Assembly (NCBI RefSeq): GCF_041262165.1
Contig: NZ_JBGCBY010000036.1
Span: 1-64,000, forward strand
Origin: Streptacidiphilus sp041262165
Lineage (GTDB): Bacteria; Actinomycetota; Actinomycetes; Streptomycetales; Streptomycetaceae
Length of the DNA stretch: 64,000 nucleotides
Direction: 5' to 3'
Part shown: positions 43,926-53,026 of the stretch, in pieces
Position numbering within the stretch: the first letter of the stretch is position 1
How the letters are laid out: every line of letters begins with the position of its first letter
The notes under the pieces: model-generated
What the model was told of the DNA's origin: nothing
The model's input: only the letters and a program-made list of their open reading frames with translations
The model's database searches: none
Made by a program: the position numbers and the translations under genes

Positions 43926-46900
43926 CTACCGCACCGCTGCGGGCTGCTCCTCGCCGGCGAAGGCGCGCCACAGACGGGCGTACGCACCGTCCGCGACGAG
44001 CAGGTCGGCGTGGGTTCCGTCCTCGACGATCCGGCCGTGGTCCAGCACGATGATCCGGTCGGCGCGCGCGGCCGTGGTCAGCCGGTGCGCGATCACGATC
44101 GTCGTGCGGCGGCCACCGTCGCGCTGGGAGAGGCGGTCGGCCGCCCGGTTCACGGCCGCCTCGGTGGCCAGGTCCAGCGCTGCGGTCGCCTCGTCCAGCA
44201 GCAGGATGTCCGGGTCGACCAGCTCCGCCCTGGCCAGGGCGATCAACTGGCGCTGCCCGGCGGACAGGTTGCGGCCGCGCTCGCTCACCCGGTGCAGGTA
44301 GCCGCCGGTGAGGCCGGCGATCATCTGGTGTGCGCCGACCGACCGCGCCGCGGCCTCGACCTCGGCGTCGCTCGCCTCGGGGCGACCGTAGGCGATGGCG
44401 TCGCGGACGGTTCCGGCGAAAAGGTACGCCTCCTGCGGAACCACACCGAGGCGGTGCCGGTAGCCGGTCAGGTCGAAGTCGCGCAGGTCGATCCCGTCCA
44501 CCCGCACCGCGCCACCGGTGACGTCGTAGAACCGCGCCAGCAGCTTGACGAGAGTGGACTTGCCCGCGCCGGTCTCACCGACCAGGGCAACAGTCTGGCC
44601 GGCGGGAATGCGCAGGTTCACATTGTGGATGACCTCGGACTTGCGGGCCTTGTCGATGCCGCCCTCCGCAGCGTCGGCGCTCCCGTCGGCGCCCGTCGAG
44701 TACGCGAAGTGAACGTCGTCGAAGTGGACGTCCCCGCGCAGTCGCCCGACCGGCCTCGGGTCGGCCGCCTGCGGGGTCGAGGTGGGCGTGCGGAGCAGTT
44801 CCCTGATCCGGCTGAGACCGACCGCCGCCTGCTGGTAGCCGTCGAAGACCTGCGAGAGCTGCTGGACCGGCGAGAAGAACAGGTCGATGTAGAGGAGGTA
44901 GGCGACGAGCGCGCCGGTGGTGAGCGTGCCCGCGCTCACCCGGTGTGCACCGGCGATCAGCACCAGCGCGGCGGCGACGCTGGACAGGAACTGGACGAAG
45001 GGGAAGTAGACCGCGATGTAGAGCTGTGCGCGGGTGCGGGTCCGGCGGTAGTCGTCGCTGCGCTCGGCGAACCGGGTGCGGTTGCGGTCCTCGCGCAGGA
45101 ACGCCTGGACGATGCGCATTCCGGCGACGTTCTCCTGCAGGTCGGCGTTGACCGTGCTGACCTTCTCGCGGGCGAGTCGGTAGCTGGCGGAGGACATCTT
45201 CCGGAACACCAGGGTGGCGACGACCAGCACCGGGAGGACCGCGAACACGTAGAGGGCCAGCTGGGTGTCGAGGACCAGCAGCACCACGAAGATGCCGAAG
45301 AAGGTCAGCAGGCTGACCACCGCGGTGACCACGCCGGTCTGCAGGAAGGAGCTGAGCGCGTCGACGTCGGTGGTCATCCGGGTCATGATCCGGCCGCCGA
45401 GTTCACGCTCGTAGTAGTCGAGGCCGAGCCGCTGGAGATGGGCGAAGATCCGGATCCGCAGCGAGTACAGGACGCGCTCGCCGGTGCGTCCGCTGACCTG
45501 CATCTCGGCGGCCTGGACGACCCAGTCGAGCAGGACGATGGCGAGGGCGACCAGCGCGGCCGCGGCAACGGCCCCGGAGGCGGCCCTGGTGACGCCGCTG
45601 TCGATTCCGTGCCGGATCAGGATCGGCAGGGCGAGAGAGGCGAGCGCGTCCAGAGTGACCAGCAGCAGCGCCAGCGTCAGCGGCCTGCGGAAGGGAGCGA
45701 GCATCCGCCGGAGGCTGAAGTCCGGGTCGGGGCGGCGAACCTCGGTGAGGTTGATGTCCGGGGTGCCGTCGGCGGGCGGAAGCGCGGCGACCTTGGCGAG
45801 GAGGTCCGGGGTGGCCGGCATTCCGCCCAGGGTGGCGTGCATGTTCCCGCCGTGCCCGCTCGCCGCTTCGGCCTTGCCGCCGGTGCGGAGCAGGGCGTCG
45901 ACGTCGGGCTCCGGAAATCTCTCGCGGTCCCAGAGCTCGGAGGTGACGGAGCCGGCCGCGTGAACGGCCTGCCCGTTGTGACCCCGGTGGCCGTTCTGGC
46001 CGACGGTGTCGCCGTCCGCCGCGACCTCGGCCAGCAGGCTCGCGACGGGGTCGGCCGTGCGGACGTCCCCGGCCAGCGCGTCCGGGTCGGTCAGCAGCGA
46101 GCGGTAGAGCGGACAGCGGGCGTCCAGTTCCTCATGGGTTCCGACGTCCACCAGGCGGCCGTGATCGAGCACGGCGATCCGGTCGGCGAGCTGCAGGGTG
46201 GAGCGCCGATGGGCGATCAGCAGGGTCGTCCTGCCCAGCATCACCGCGCCCAGTGCCTCGTGGATCTCCGCCTCGACCTGCGCGTCGACGGCGGAGGTGG
46301 CGTCGTCGAGGAGCAGGATGCGCGGGTTGGAGAGGATGGCACGGGCGAGGGCGACGCGCTGCCGCTGCCCGCCGGAGAGAGTGAGGCCCTGCTCGCCGAC
46401 CACGGTGTCGTAGCCGTCGGGCAGTTCCCGGATGAAGCCGTCGGCCTGGGCGGCGCGGGCGGCCGCCTCGACCTCCGCCCGGCTCGCGTCCGGTCGGCCG
46501 TAGGCGATGTTGGTGTGCACCGACTCGGAGAACAGGAAGCTGTCCTCGGGGACGATGCCGATCGCGGAACGCAGCGAACGCAGCGTCAGGTCGCGCACAT
46601 CGTGGCCGTGGATCCGGACGCTGCCCGCGGTGGCGTCGTAGAAGCGCGGGACGAGCATCCCGACCGTGGACTTGCCGGAGCCCGACGCCCCGACCAGTGC
46701 CACGGTCTCGCCCGGTTCGAGCGCCAGGGTGAGGTTCTGGACCACCGGCTCGGCGGTCCCGCCGTAGGTGAAGTCGACGTTCTCGAAGGCCAGCGCGGGG
46801 ACTCCGTCGTGCTGCTCGGCCTCGGCGGGGTCGAGCTCGGTCGCGCCCGGCTTCTCGGTGACCACCGGGCGCTCGTCGATCAGCTGGAACACCCGCTCCA

Positions 46901-47849
46901 CGCTGGCGCGGGCCTGCTGGCCGACGGTCAGCAGCATGGTCAGCATCCGGACCGGCCCGGTCATCTGCGCCACATAGGTGGAGAAGGCGACGAAGGTGCC
47001 GAGGGTGACCTCTCCGCGCACGGCGAGCCAGCCGCCGAGGGCGAGGACCGCCACCTGCCCGAGCGAGGGGATGGCCTGCATCGCCGGGCTGTAGCGGGCA
47101 CTGAGTTTGATGCTGCGCAGCCGCATCGCGAAGAGCCTGCGGCTGGCGCGTTCCAGGCGGCCGAGCTCCTGCTCCTCCTGGCCGAATCCCTTGACCACCC
47201 TTACGCCGGAGACCGCGCCGTCGACGGCCCCGGCGACGGCCCCCGCCTCCTGTTGGGCGGTCCACGTCGCGGGGAACAGCTTCTTCCGGCTGAGCTGGGC
47301 GAACCACCACAGCGCCGGGGCCATCGCGATGGCGATCAGGGTGAGCAGTGGCGACAGGAACAGCATCACCACGATCGACAGCAGGAACAGCAGGACGTTG
47401 CCGGTCATCATCGGCAGCATCGACAGCAGGCCCTGGATCATCTGCAGGTCGGAGGTGGCGCGGCCGACGACCTGACCGGTGTCCAGGCTGTCCTGCCGGG
47501 TGCCGTCCAGCCGGGAGAGCGAGTCGAAGAGGTCCCGGCGCAGGTCGTGCTGGACGTCCAGGGCGAGCCGGCCGCCCCAGTACCGGCGGACCAGGGTCAG
47601 TGCGAAGACCACCACTGCGGCGCCGACGAGGGTGATGGCCCAGGGCGTCAGCGGCTTGCTGTGGGTGGTGATCACGTCGTCGATGATCAGACGGGGGATC
47701 AGTGGGACCAGGGCGCTGACCCCCATGCCGAGCAGCGAGGCCCCGAAGGACAGCAGTACGTTGCGCCGGTAGCGCCAGCAATAGGAACTGATGCGCCGCA
47801 GCCAGCCGCGTTGCGACGGGGAGGCGGGGGATTTTTGAGCCTGGAACAT
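43926..47849 (-). CDS. Fused double ABC exporter (TMD-NBD-TMD-NBD)
   Basis: A 1307-residue full transporter combining two half-exporters, as P-glycoprotein does. Unit 1: six helices, then Walker A GASGSGKST, signature LSGGQRQRVALARAI and Walker B ILLLDDATSAVD. Unit 2: helices, then GETGAGKSTLVK, LSAGQRQLIALARAE and ILLLDEATAALD. Unit 1 has Asp instead of the catalytic Glu after Walker B, so one ATP site is degenerate, as in heterodimeric exporters. A ~90-residue Gly/His-rich linker joins the units. ATG 47849 chosen; ATG 47888 possible. The PPOX-fold gene lies 56 nt upstream in the same direction. Likely multidrug or lipid efflux. Confidence 0.93.
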   Translation of the reverse strand: MFQAQKSPASPSQRGWLRRISSYCWRYRRNVLLSFGASLLGMGVSALVPLIPRLIIDDVITTHSKPLTPWAITLVGAAVVVFALTLVRRYWGGRLALDVQHDLRRDLFDSLSRLDGTRQDSLDTGQVVGRATSDLQMIQGLLSMLPMMTGNVLLFLLSIVVMLFLSPLLTLIAIAMAPALWWFAQLSRKKLFPATWTAQQEAGAVAGAVDGAVSGVRVVKGFGQEEQELGRLERASRRLFAMRLRSIKLSARYSPAMQAIPSLGQVAVLALGGWLAVRGEVTLGTFVAFSTYVAQMTGPVRMLTMLLTVGQQARASVERVFQLIDERPVVTEKPGATELDPAEAEQHDGVPALAFENVDFTYGGTAEPVVQNLTLALEPGETVALVGASGSGKSTVGMLVPRFYDATAGSVRIHGHDVRDLTLRSLRSAIGIVPEDSFLFSESVHTNIAYGRPDASRAEVEAAARAAQADGFIRELPDGYDTVVGEQGLTLSGGQRQRVALARAILSNPRILLLDDATSAVDAQVEAEIHEALGAVMLGRTTLLIAHRRSTLQLADRIAVLDHGRLVDVGTHEELDARCPLYRSLLTDPDALAGDVRTADPVASLLAEVAADGDTVGQNGHRGHNGQAVHAAGSVTSELWDRERFPEPDVDALLRTGGKAEAASGHGGNMHATLGGMPATPDLLAKVAALPPADGTPDINLTEVRRPDPDFSLRRMLAPFRRPLTLALLLVTLDALASLALPILIRHGIDSGVTRAASGAVAAAALVALAIVLLDWVVQAAEMQVSGRTGERVLYSLRIRIFAHLQRLGLDYYERELGGRIMTRMTTDVDALSSFLQTGVVTAVVSLLTFFGIFVVLLVLDTQLALYVFAVLPVLVVATLVFRKMSSASYRLAREKVSTVNADLQENVAGMRIVQAFLREDRNRTRFAERSDDYRRTRTRAQLYIAVYFPFVQFLSSVAAALVLIAGAHRVSAGTLTTGALVAYLLYIDLFFSPVQQLSQVFDGYQQAAVGLSRIRELLRTPTSTPQAADPRPVGRLRGDVHFDDVHFAYSTGADGSADAAEGGIDKARKSEVIHNVNLRIPAGQTVALVGETGAGKSTLVKLLARFYDVTGGAVRVDGIDLRDFDLTGYRHRLGVVPQEAYLFAGTVRDAIAYGRPEASDAEVEAAARSVGAHQMIAGLTGGYLHRVSERGRNLSAGQRQLIALARAELVDPDILLLDEATAALDLATEAAVNRAADRLSQRDGGRRTTIVIAHRLTTAARADRIIVLDHGRIVEDGTHADLLVADGAYARLWRAFAGEEQPAAVR

Positions 47850-47905
47850 ATTTAGCGATGCTAACTGTCTCGAAGGTGGATCGTCCACTGAATTTACAGC
47901 CGTGG

Positions 47906-48331
47906 CTACCAGCCGGCCGAGCCGTAGACCCGCTCAACGGACAGCCGGACGACCAGACGGCGGTCGGCGACCATCGCGGCGCGGTACTCGTCCCAGTTCG
48001 GGTGCTCGCCGGCGATCAGGCGGTACACCTCGACCAGCTCGTCCACCGTCGCGTCGTGCGGGTCCGCGGACACCGGGGTCAACTCCGCGGTCCCTTCCGC
48101 GACGGCATAGGTGCGCTGGTCCGGGCTGGTCACGTAGAAGCTGGCGCGGGGATCGCGGCGCAGGTTGGCCACCTTGGCCCGGTCAGCGGTGGTCGAGATC
48201 CGCAGCAGGCGGGCGCCGGGGTCATAGATATGGCTGACGTTGGAAAGCTGGGGGCGGCCGTCGCGCTTGAGCGCCACCAGAGCGCCTCCGTGCGCCTGCT
48301 CGATCAACTGCTCAAGGCTCTTCTCCGACAT
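47906..48331 (-). CDS. PPOX-class F420-dependent oxidoreductase
   Basis: A 141-residue split-barrel flavin/F420-binding protein. MSEKSLEQLIEQAHGGALVALKRDGRPQLSNVSHIYD is the family start, with VANLRRDPRASFYVTSPDQRTYAVAEGTAEL as the cofactor-binding barrel and RLVVRLSVERVYGSAGW as the end. F420 is the usual cofactor of such actinobacterial proteins. ATG 48331 has GGAGG upstream; the longer open frame is not family-like. Possibly co-transcribed with the ABC exporter. Confidence 0.9.
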   Translation of the reverse strand: MSEKSLEQLIEQAHGGALVALKRDGRPQLSNVSHIYDPGARLLRISTTADRAKVANLRRDPRASFYVTSPDQRTYAVAEGTAELTPVSADPHDATVDELVEVYRLIAGEHPNWDEYRAAMVADRRLVVRLSVERVYGSAGW

Positions 48332-48546
48332 GATGCCGACCTCCCGCTCGGATGCTGCTCCGACTGCTGCCTGCCGCACAGACGCTGCGCGCTGCCGTGT
48401 GCCCGCACCGCGCCTCAGCCTGTGACAGCGTCCAGGGTCCCCCGTTCTCTTCCCCGCCGCACCGGGCAGCGGACTCACCCCTGGTCACCATTGGTCGTAG
48501 GACCGGAGGCGGAGCACCCCGCCGCAGAGGCCGCCCGCACCACGGC

Positions 48547-49167
48547 TCAAGCTGGCGCCGGCGCGGCTGCGGCGGCCGGGGCGGCGGCCGCCTCGATCGC
48601 CCCGAGCGCGATGCGGTGCAGCAGGTCCGCCATCGCGCCGCGGTCCCGGGCCCCCTGCCCGGCGGCGCTGTGGGGCGTGGAGTTGAGCAGGCCGAAAACC
48701 GCGTGGACGGTCGGACGGGCCTCCTCGCCGAGACCGGGGAAGGTGTCGCGGGCGACGCCGACCCACAGCTCGACGTACTGGCGCTGCAGGCTCCGGACCC
48801 GGTGCCGCTCCGCGTCGGGGAGGTGCAGCAGCTCGCGGTCGTGCAGGGTGATCAATGCGCTCTCGTCCAGCGCGAAGTCGATGTGGCCCTGCAGCAGCGA
48901 GTCCAGTGCGGTGCGCGCGTCGGGGGCCTCCTCGACCCGGCGAAGCCCCTCGTCGAGGAGGCGTTCGCTGATGCCGACCAGGAGGTCGGCGAGCATGGCG
49001 TCCTTGCCGGCGAAGTGCCGGTAGAGGCCCGGACCGGAGATGCCCACGGCCCTGCCGATCTCGTCCACGCCCACCCCGAGGAAGCCACGCGCGGCGAACA
49101 GTCGCGCGGCCTCACGCCGGATCTGCTGACGGCGGGGGTTCTCGACGGGACTGGGCGGTGTCGGCAT
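48547..49167 (-). CDS. TetR family regulator of the leucine/isovalerate operon
   Basis: A 206-residue TetR regulator: RRQQIRREAARLFAARGFLGVGVDEIGRAVGISGPGLYRHFAGKDAMLADLL is the HTH (residues ~12-65). The C-terminal ligand domain ends in an Ala/Pro tail. It is divergent from the carboxylase operon, in the position of the regulator at S. coelicolor SCO2775 as I recall it. A perfect 7-6-7 palindrome between the two starts is the likely operator. The ligand is probably an acyl-CoA intermediate. Confidence 0.92.
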   Translation of the reverse strand: MPTPPSPVENPRRQQIRREAARLFAARGFLGVGVDEIGRAVGISGPGLYRHFAGKDAMLADLLVGISERLLDEGLRRVEEAPDARTALDSLLQGHIDFALDESALITLHDRELLHLPDAERHRVRSLQRQYVELWVGVARDTFPGLGEEARPTVHAVFGLLNSTPHSAAGQGARDRGAMADLLHRIALGAIEAAAAPAAAAAPAPA

Positions 49168-49214
49168 CCCACCATCGTAGACAGCGGGGTTATCCGTCGT
49201 TAACCTGGCGGGAG

Positions 49215-49234
49215 AAGTTAACGTTCATTAACTT
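49215..49234. promoter_or_regulatory. TetR-type operator before the carboxylase operon
   Basis: AAGTTAACGTTCATTAACTT is a perfect 7-6-7 palindrome, 28 nt before the carboxylase ATG and 48 nt before the TetR ATG. A further GTTAAC (49198-49203) lies upstream. Confidence 0.75.
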
Positions 49235-49262
49235 ACGCTGGGGAGCAAAGGAGCTCGTGGCC

Positions 49263-50894
49263 ATGACGCTCGCGTCCGCGCCAGCACCCGTCCTGGACAC
49301 CGGAGTGGATCCGGGGTCCGAGACCTACCGTGCCAACGCCGCAGCCCAGCAGAGCCTCGCCGAGGAGCTCCGGGCCCGGGTCGCGGCCGCGGCCCGGGGC
49401 GGCGGGGAACGGGCCCGCGAACGGCACACCGCGCGCGGCAAACTGCTGCCGCGCGACCGGGTCGACACCCTGCTCGACCCCGGATCGCCGTTCCTCGAAC
49501 TCTCCCCGCTCGCCGCCCACGGCCTGTACGGCGGGGACGCCCCCGCAGCCGGGCTGATCACCGGGGTCGGCCGGGTCGCCGGACGCGAGGTCGTCGTGGT
49601 CGCCAACGACGCCACCGTCAAGGGCGGCACCTACTACCCGATGACGGTCAAGAAGCACCTGCGGGCCCAGGAGATCGCCCAGGAGAACCGCCTCCCCTGC
49701 CTGTACCTGGTGGACTCGGGCGGGGCCTTCCTGCCGATGCAGGACGAGGTCTTCCCCGACCGGGACCACTTCGGGCGGATCTTCTACAACCAGGCACGGC
49801 TGTCCGCCGCGGGAATCCCCCAGCTGGCCGCCGTCCTCGGCTCCTGCACAGCGGGCGGCGCCTACGTCCCGGCGATGAGCGACCAGGCCGTGATCGTCCG
49901 CAACCAGGGCACGATCTTCCTCGGCGGCCCGCCGCTGGTGAAGGCCGCCACCGGCGAGGTCGTCACCGCCGAGGAGCTCGGCGGTGGCGAACTCCACTCC
50001 CGCACCTCGGGCGTGACGGACCAGCTCGCCGAGAACGACGCCCATGCGCTGGCGATGCTGCGCACCGCCGTGGCTGGGCTCGGCCCCCGGGCGCCGCGCC
50101 CGTGGCCGGTGCGCCCGGTCGAGCCGCCCGCCGTCGACCCCGCCACCCTCTACGGCGCCGTCCCGGTGGACCCGCGCACCCCCTACGACGTGCGGGAGGT
50201 GATCGCCCGCCTGGTCGACGGCAGCCGCTTCGCCGAGTTCAAGCCCGAGTACGGCCCGACCCTGGTCACCGGCTTCGCCCAGCTGCACGGCCACCCGGTC
50301 GGCGTCGTCGCCAACAACGGCATCCTCTTCGCCGAGTCGGCGATGAAGGGCGCGCACTTCATCGAACTGTGCGACCAGCGCGGCATCCCGCTGGTGTTCC
50401 TGCAGAACATCTCCGGCTTCATGGTCGGACGGCAGTACGAAGCCGGTGGAATCGCCAAGCACGGCGCGAAGATGGTCACCGCCGTGGCCGGCACCCGCGT
50501 GCCCAAACTGACGGTGGTGGTCGGCGGCTCCTACGGCGCGGGCAACTACTCCATGTGCGGGCGGGCTTACTCCCCCCGCTTCCTGTGGATGTGGCCGGGC
50601 GCCAAGATCTCGGTGATGGGCGGCGAGCAGGCCGCCTCGGTCCTCGCCACGGTCCGCCGTGACCAGCACGAACTGCGCGGCGAGGACTGGCCCGCAGAGG
50701 CGGAGGAGGAGTTCCGCCGCCCCGTGCGCGAGCAGTACGAGCGCCAGGGCAACGCCTACTACGCCACTGCCCGTCTGTGGGACGACGGAGTCATCGACCC
50801 GCTGGACACCCGCACCGTGCTGGGCCTGGCGCTGAGCGCCTGTGCCAACGCGCCCCTTCCCGAGCCGCGCCCCTTCGGCGTGTTCCGCATGTGA
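49263..50894 (+). CDS. Acyl-CoA carboxylase beta subunit (methylcrotonyl-CoA carboxylase type)
   Basis: The carboxyltransferase half (543 residues) that moves CO2 from carboxybiotin to an acyl-CoA. Crotonase-fold domains with GKLLPRDRVDTLLDPGSPFLELS, LYLVDSGGAFLPMQDEVFPDRDHFGRIFYNQARLS, GGAYVPAMSDQAVIV and, in the C-terminal half, LVFLQNISGFMVGRQYEAGGIAKHGAKMVTA and GGSYGAGNYSMCGRAY. These are typical of 3-methylcrotonyl-CoA carboxylase, which fits the HMG-CoA lyase downstream. ATG 49263 has AAGGAG 9 nt upstream. First gene of a four-gene operon. Confidence 0.94.
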   Translation: MTLASAPAPVLDTGVDPGSETYRANAAAQQSLAEELRARVAAAARGGGERARERHTARGKLLPRDRVDTLLDPGSPFLELSPLAAHGLYGGDAPAAGLITGVGRVAGREVVVVANDATVKGGTYYPMTVKKHLRAQEIAQENRLPCLYLVDSGGAFLPMQDEVFPDRDHFGRIFYNQARLSAAGIPQLAAVLGSCTAGGAYVPAMSDQAVIVRNQGTIFLGGPPLVKAATGEVVTAEELGGGELHSRTSGVTDQLAENDAHALAMLRTAVAGLGPRAPRPWPVRPVEPPAVDPATLYGAVPVDPRTPYDVREVIARLVDGSRFAEFKPEYGPTLVTGFAQLHGHPVGVVANNGILFAESAMKGAHFIELCDQRGIPLVFLQNISGFMVGRQYEAGGIAKHGAKMVTAVAGTRVPKLTVVVGGSYGAGNYSMCGRAYSPRFLWMWPGAKISVMGGEQAASVLATVRRDQHELRGEDWPAEAEEEFRRPVREQYERQGNAYYATARLWDDGVIDPLDTRTVLGLALSACANAPLPEPRPFGVFRM

Positions 50895-50908
50895 CGGAGG
50901 ATCACCCC

Positions 50909-53026
50909 ATGTTCGACAGCGTGCTGGTCGCCAACCGCGGCGAGATCGCGGTTCGCGTCATCCGTACCCTGCGGCGTCTCGGAGTGCGATCCGTCGCCGT
51001 GCACAGCGGCGCGGACTCGGACGCGCCGCCCGTCCGGGCCGCCGACACCGCCGTACTGCTCGGCCCGCCCGACGGATCGTCAGCAGCCGACAGTTACCTG
51101 CACATCGAGCGCATCATCGCCGCGGCGCACCGGACCGGCGCCCAGGCCGTGCACCCCGGATACGGCTTCCTCGCCGAGAACGCCGCGTTCTCCCGGGCCT
51201 GCGGCGACGCAGGGCTGGTCTTCATCGGTCCCACTCCCGCCAGCATCGAGCTGATGGGCGACAAGATCCACGCCAAGGCCGCCGTACACGCTGCCGGGGT
51301 GCCGGTGGTCCCCGGCAGCGAGGGCGACTCGCTCACCGACGCGCAACTCCTCGCCGCCGCCCGCGCCATCGGGCTGCCGGTTCTGCTCAAGCCCTCCGCC
51401 GGTGGCGGTGGCAAGGGGATGCGGCTGGTCCGGGACGCCGACCGGCTGCCCGAGGAGATCGCCGCCGCCCGCCGTGAGGCCCGAGCCTCCTTCGGCGACG
51501 ACACGCTCCTGGTGGAACGCTGGATCGACCGCCCACGCCATATCGAGATCCAACTCCTCGCCGACACCCTGGGGAACGTGGTCCACCTCGGCGAGCGGGA
51601 GTGCAGCCTGCAGCGCCGCCACCAGAAGCTGATCGAGGAGGCGCCGTCGGTCCTGCTCACCCCGGACATCCGCGCCGCCATGGGCGCCGCCGCCGTACGA
51701 GCGGCCCGAGCCTGCGACTACGCGGGCGCCGGAACGGTCGAGTTCATCGTCCCCGGCGACGATCCCTCCTCCTACTTCTTCATGGAGATGAACACCAGGC
51801 TCCAGGTGGAGCACCCCGTCACCGAGCTCGCCGTCACCGCCGACGGCGCCCACCTCGACCTGGTGGAGCAGCAGCTCCTGGTCGCCGCGGGCGAGCCGCT
51901 GGCCTTCACCCAGGACTCCATCGCCTTCCAGGGGCACGCCGTCGAGGCCCGGATCTGCGCCGAGGACCCCGCCCGCGGCTTTCTTCCCACCGGTGGCCGG
52001 GTGCTGCTGCTCCAGGAACCCCAGGGCGAGGGCATCCGGGTCGACTCCGGCCTCGCCCCCGGCCTCGTCGTCAGCAGCAGCTACGACCCCATGCTGTCCA
52101 AAATCATCGCCTACGGACCCGACCGCCCGACGGCCCTGCGGAGGCTGCGCGCCGCCCTCGCCGAGACCCGGATCGTCGGAGTCACCACCAATGCCGGCTA
52201 CCTGCGCCGGCTCCTCGCGCATCCCGATGTGATCGCGGGCCGCCTCGACACCGGCCTGGTCGAGCGCCACCCCGAACTGACCGTAGCCGGGACCACTGAC
52301 AATCCCTCCGACGGGCCGCCCGTCCCGGTCGAGGACGAGGCGCTCATCGCCGCCGCACTGGCCCGGCAGCTGGCCCTCACCCCGGCGGCGGCAGAAGGCG
52401 GCTGGACCGACCCCTTCTCGCTTCCCTCCGCCTGGCGCGTCGGCGGGGAACCGGCCTGGACCCTGCACCAGCTGCGCCTGCCGGGCGGCGAACCGGTCGA
52501 GGTGAGGGTCCGTCCGGTGTCGACCCGGACCGTACTCGACGGCACCGGCAGAGCCGGTGAGTTCGAGGTCCGCCTCCGCGAGAACCCGGGAGTCGCAGTC
52601 CGGCTGGTCCCGGAACGGGACCGGCTGCTGCTCACCCTCGGCGGCACGACCCGCAGCTTCACCCACGCCACGGACAGCAGCGGCGGTACCGCCCCCGACC
52701 AGGCCGTCCACTGGCTCGCCCGGGACGGCGACAGCTGGGCCGTGCACCCGTACGACCCCGTCGAGCAGCTCAGCCACGGCATCGCCGGCGGCGGAGCGGC
52801 TGCCCTGAACGCACCCATGCCGGGCACCGTCACGGTCGTCAAGGTGACCGTGGGCGAGAAGGTGGCCAAGGGGCAGCCGCTGCTGATCCTCGAGGCGATG
52901 AAGATGGAACACGTGATCACCGCCCCCTACGAGGGCACGGTCGACCAGCTCCGGGTGACGGCCGGCGGAACGGTCGCCATGGATGAACTGCTCGCCGTCA
53001 TCACTCCGAGCGAGGAGACTCCCTGA
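50909..53026 (+). CDS. Acyl-CoA carboxylase alpha subunit (biotin carboxylase and carrier)
   Basis: A 705-residue fusion of biotin carboxylase and biotin carrier domains. FDSVLVANRGEIAVRVIRTLRRLG is the N-terminal fold; KPSAGGGGKGMRLV is the ATP-grasp glycine loop, FMEMNTRLQVEHPVTE the catalytic metal site, and LEAMKMEHVI near residue 663 carries the biotinyl Lys. With the preceding subunit it should make 3-methylglutaconyl-CoA from 3-methylcrotonyl-CoA. ACGGAGG precedes ATG 50909. Its stop overlaps the next start (TGATG). Confidence 0.95.
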   Translation: MFDSVLVANRGEIAVRVIRTLRRLGVRSVAVHSGADSDAPPVRAADTAVLLGPPDGSSAADSYLHIERIIAAAHRTGAQAVHPGYGFLAENAAFSRACGDAGLVFIGPTPASIELMGDKIHAKAAVHAAGVPVVPGSEGDSLTDAQLLAAARAIGLPVLLKPSAGGGGKGMRLVRDADRLPEEIAAARREARASFGDDTLLVERWIDRPRHIEIQLLADTLGNVVHLGERECSLQRRHQKLIEEAPSVLLTPDIRAAMGAAAVRAARACDYAGAGTVEFIVPGDDPSSYFFMEMNTRLQVEHPVTELAVTADGAHLDLVEQQLLVAAGEPLAFTQDSIAFQGHAVEARICAEDPARGFLPTGGRVLLLQEPQGEGIRVDSGLAPGLVVSSSYDPMLSKIIAYGPDRPTALRRLRAALAETRIVGVTTNAGYLRRLLAHPDVIAGRLDTGLVERHPELTVAGTTDNPSDGPPVPVEDEALIAAALARQLALTPAAAEGGWTDPFSLPSAWRVGGEPAWTLHQLRLPGGEPVEVRVRPVSTRTVLDGTGRAGEFEVRLRENPGVAVRLVPERDRLLLTLGGTTRSFTHATDSSGGTAPDQAVHWLARDGDSWAVHPYDPVEQLSHGIAGGGAAALNAPMPGTVTVVKVTVGEKVAKGQPLLILEAMKMEHVITAPYEGTVDQLRVTAGGTVAMDELLAVITPSEETP

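Noticed and set aside
44010..47855. 1281-codon plus-strand frame opposite the ABC exporter
   Set aside because: The minus strand carries all ABC motifs in order; the plus-strand product is Gln/Asp/Val-rich without any motif.
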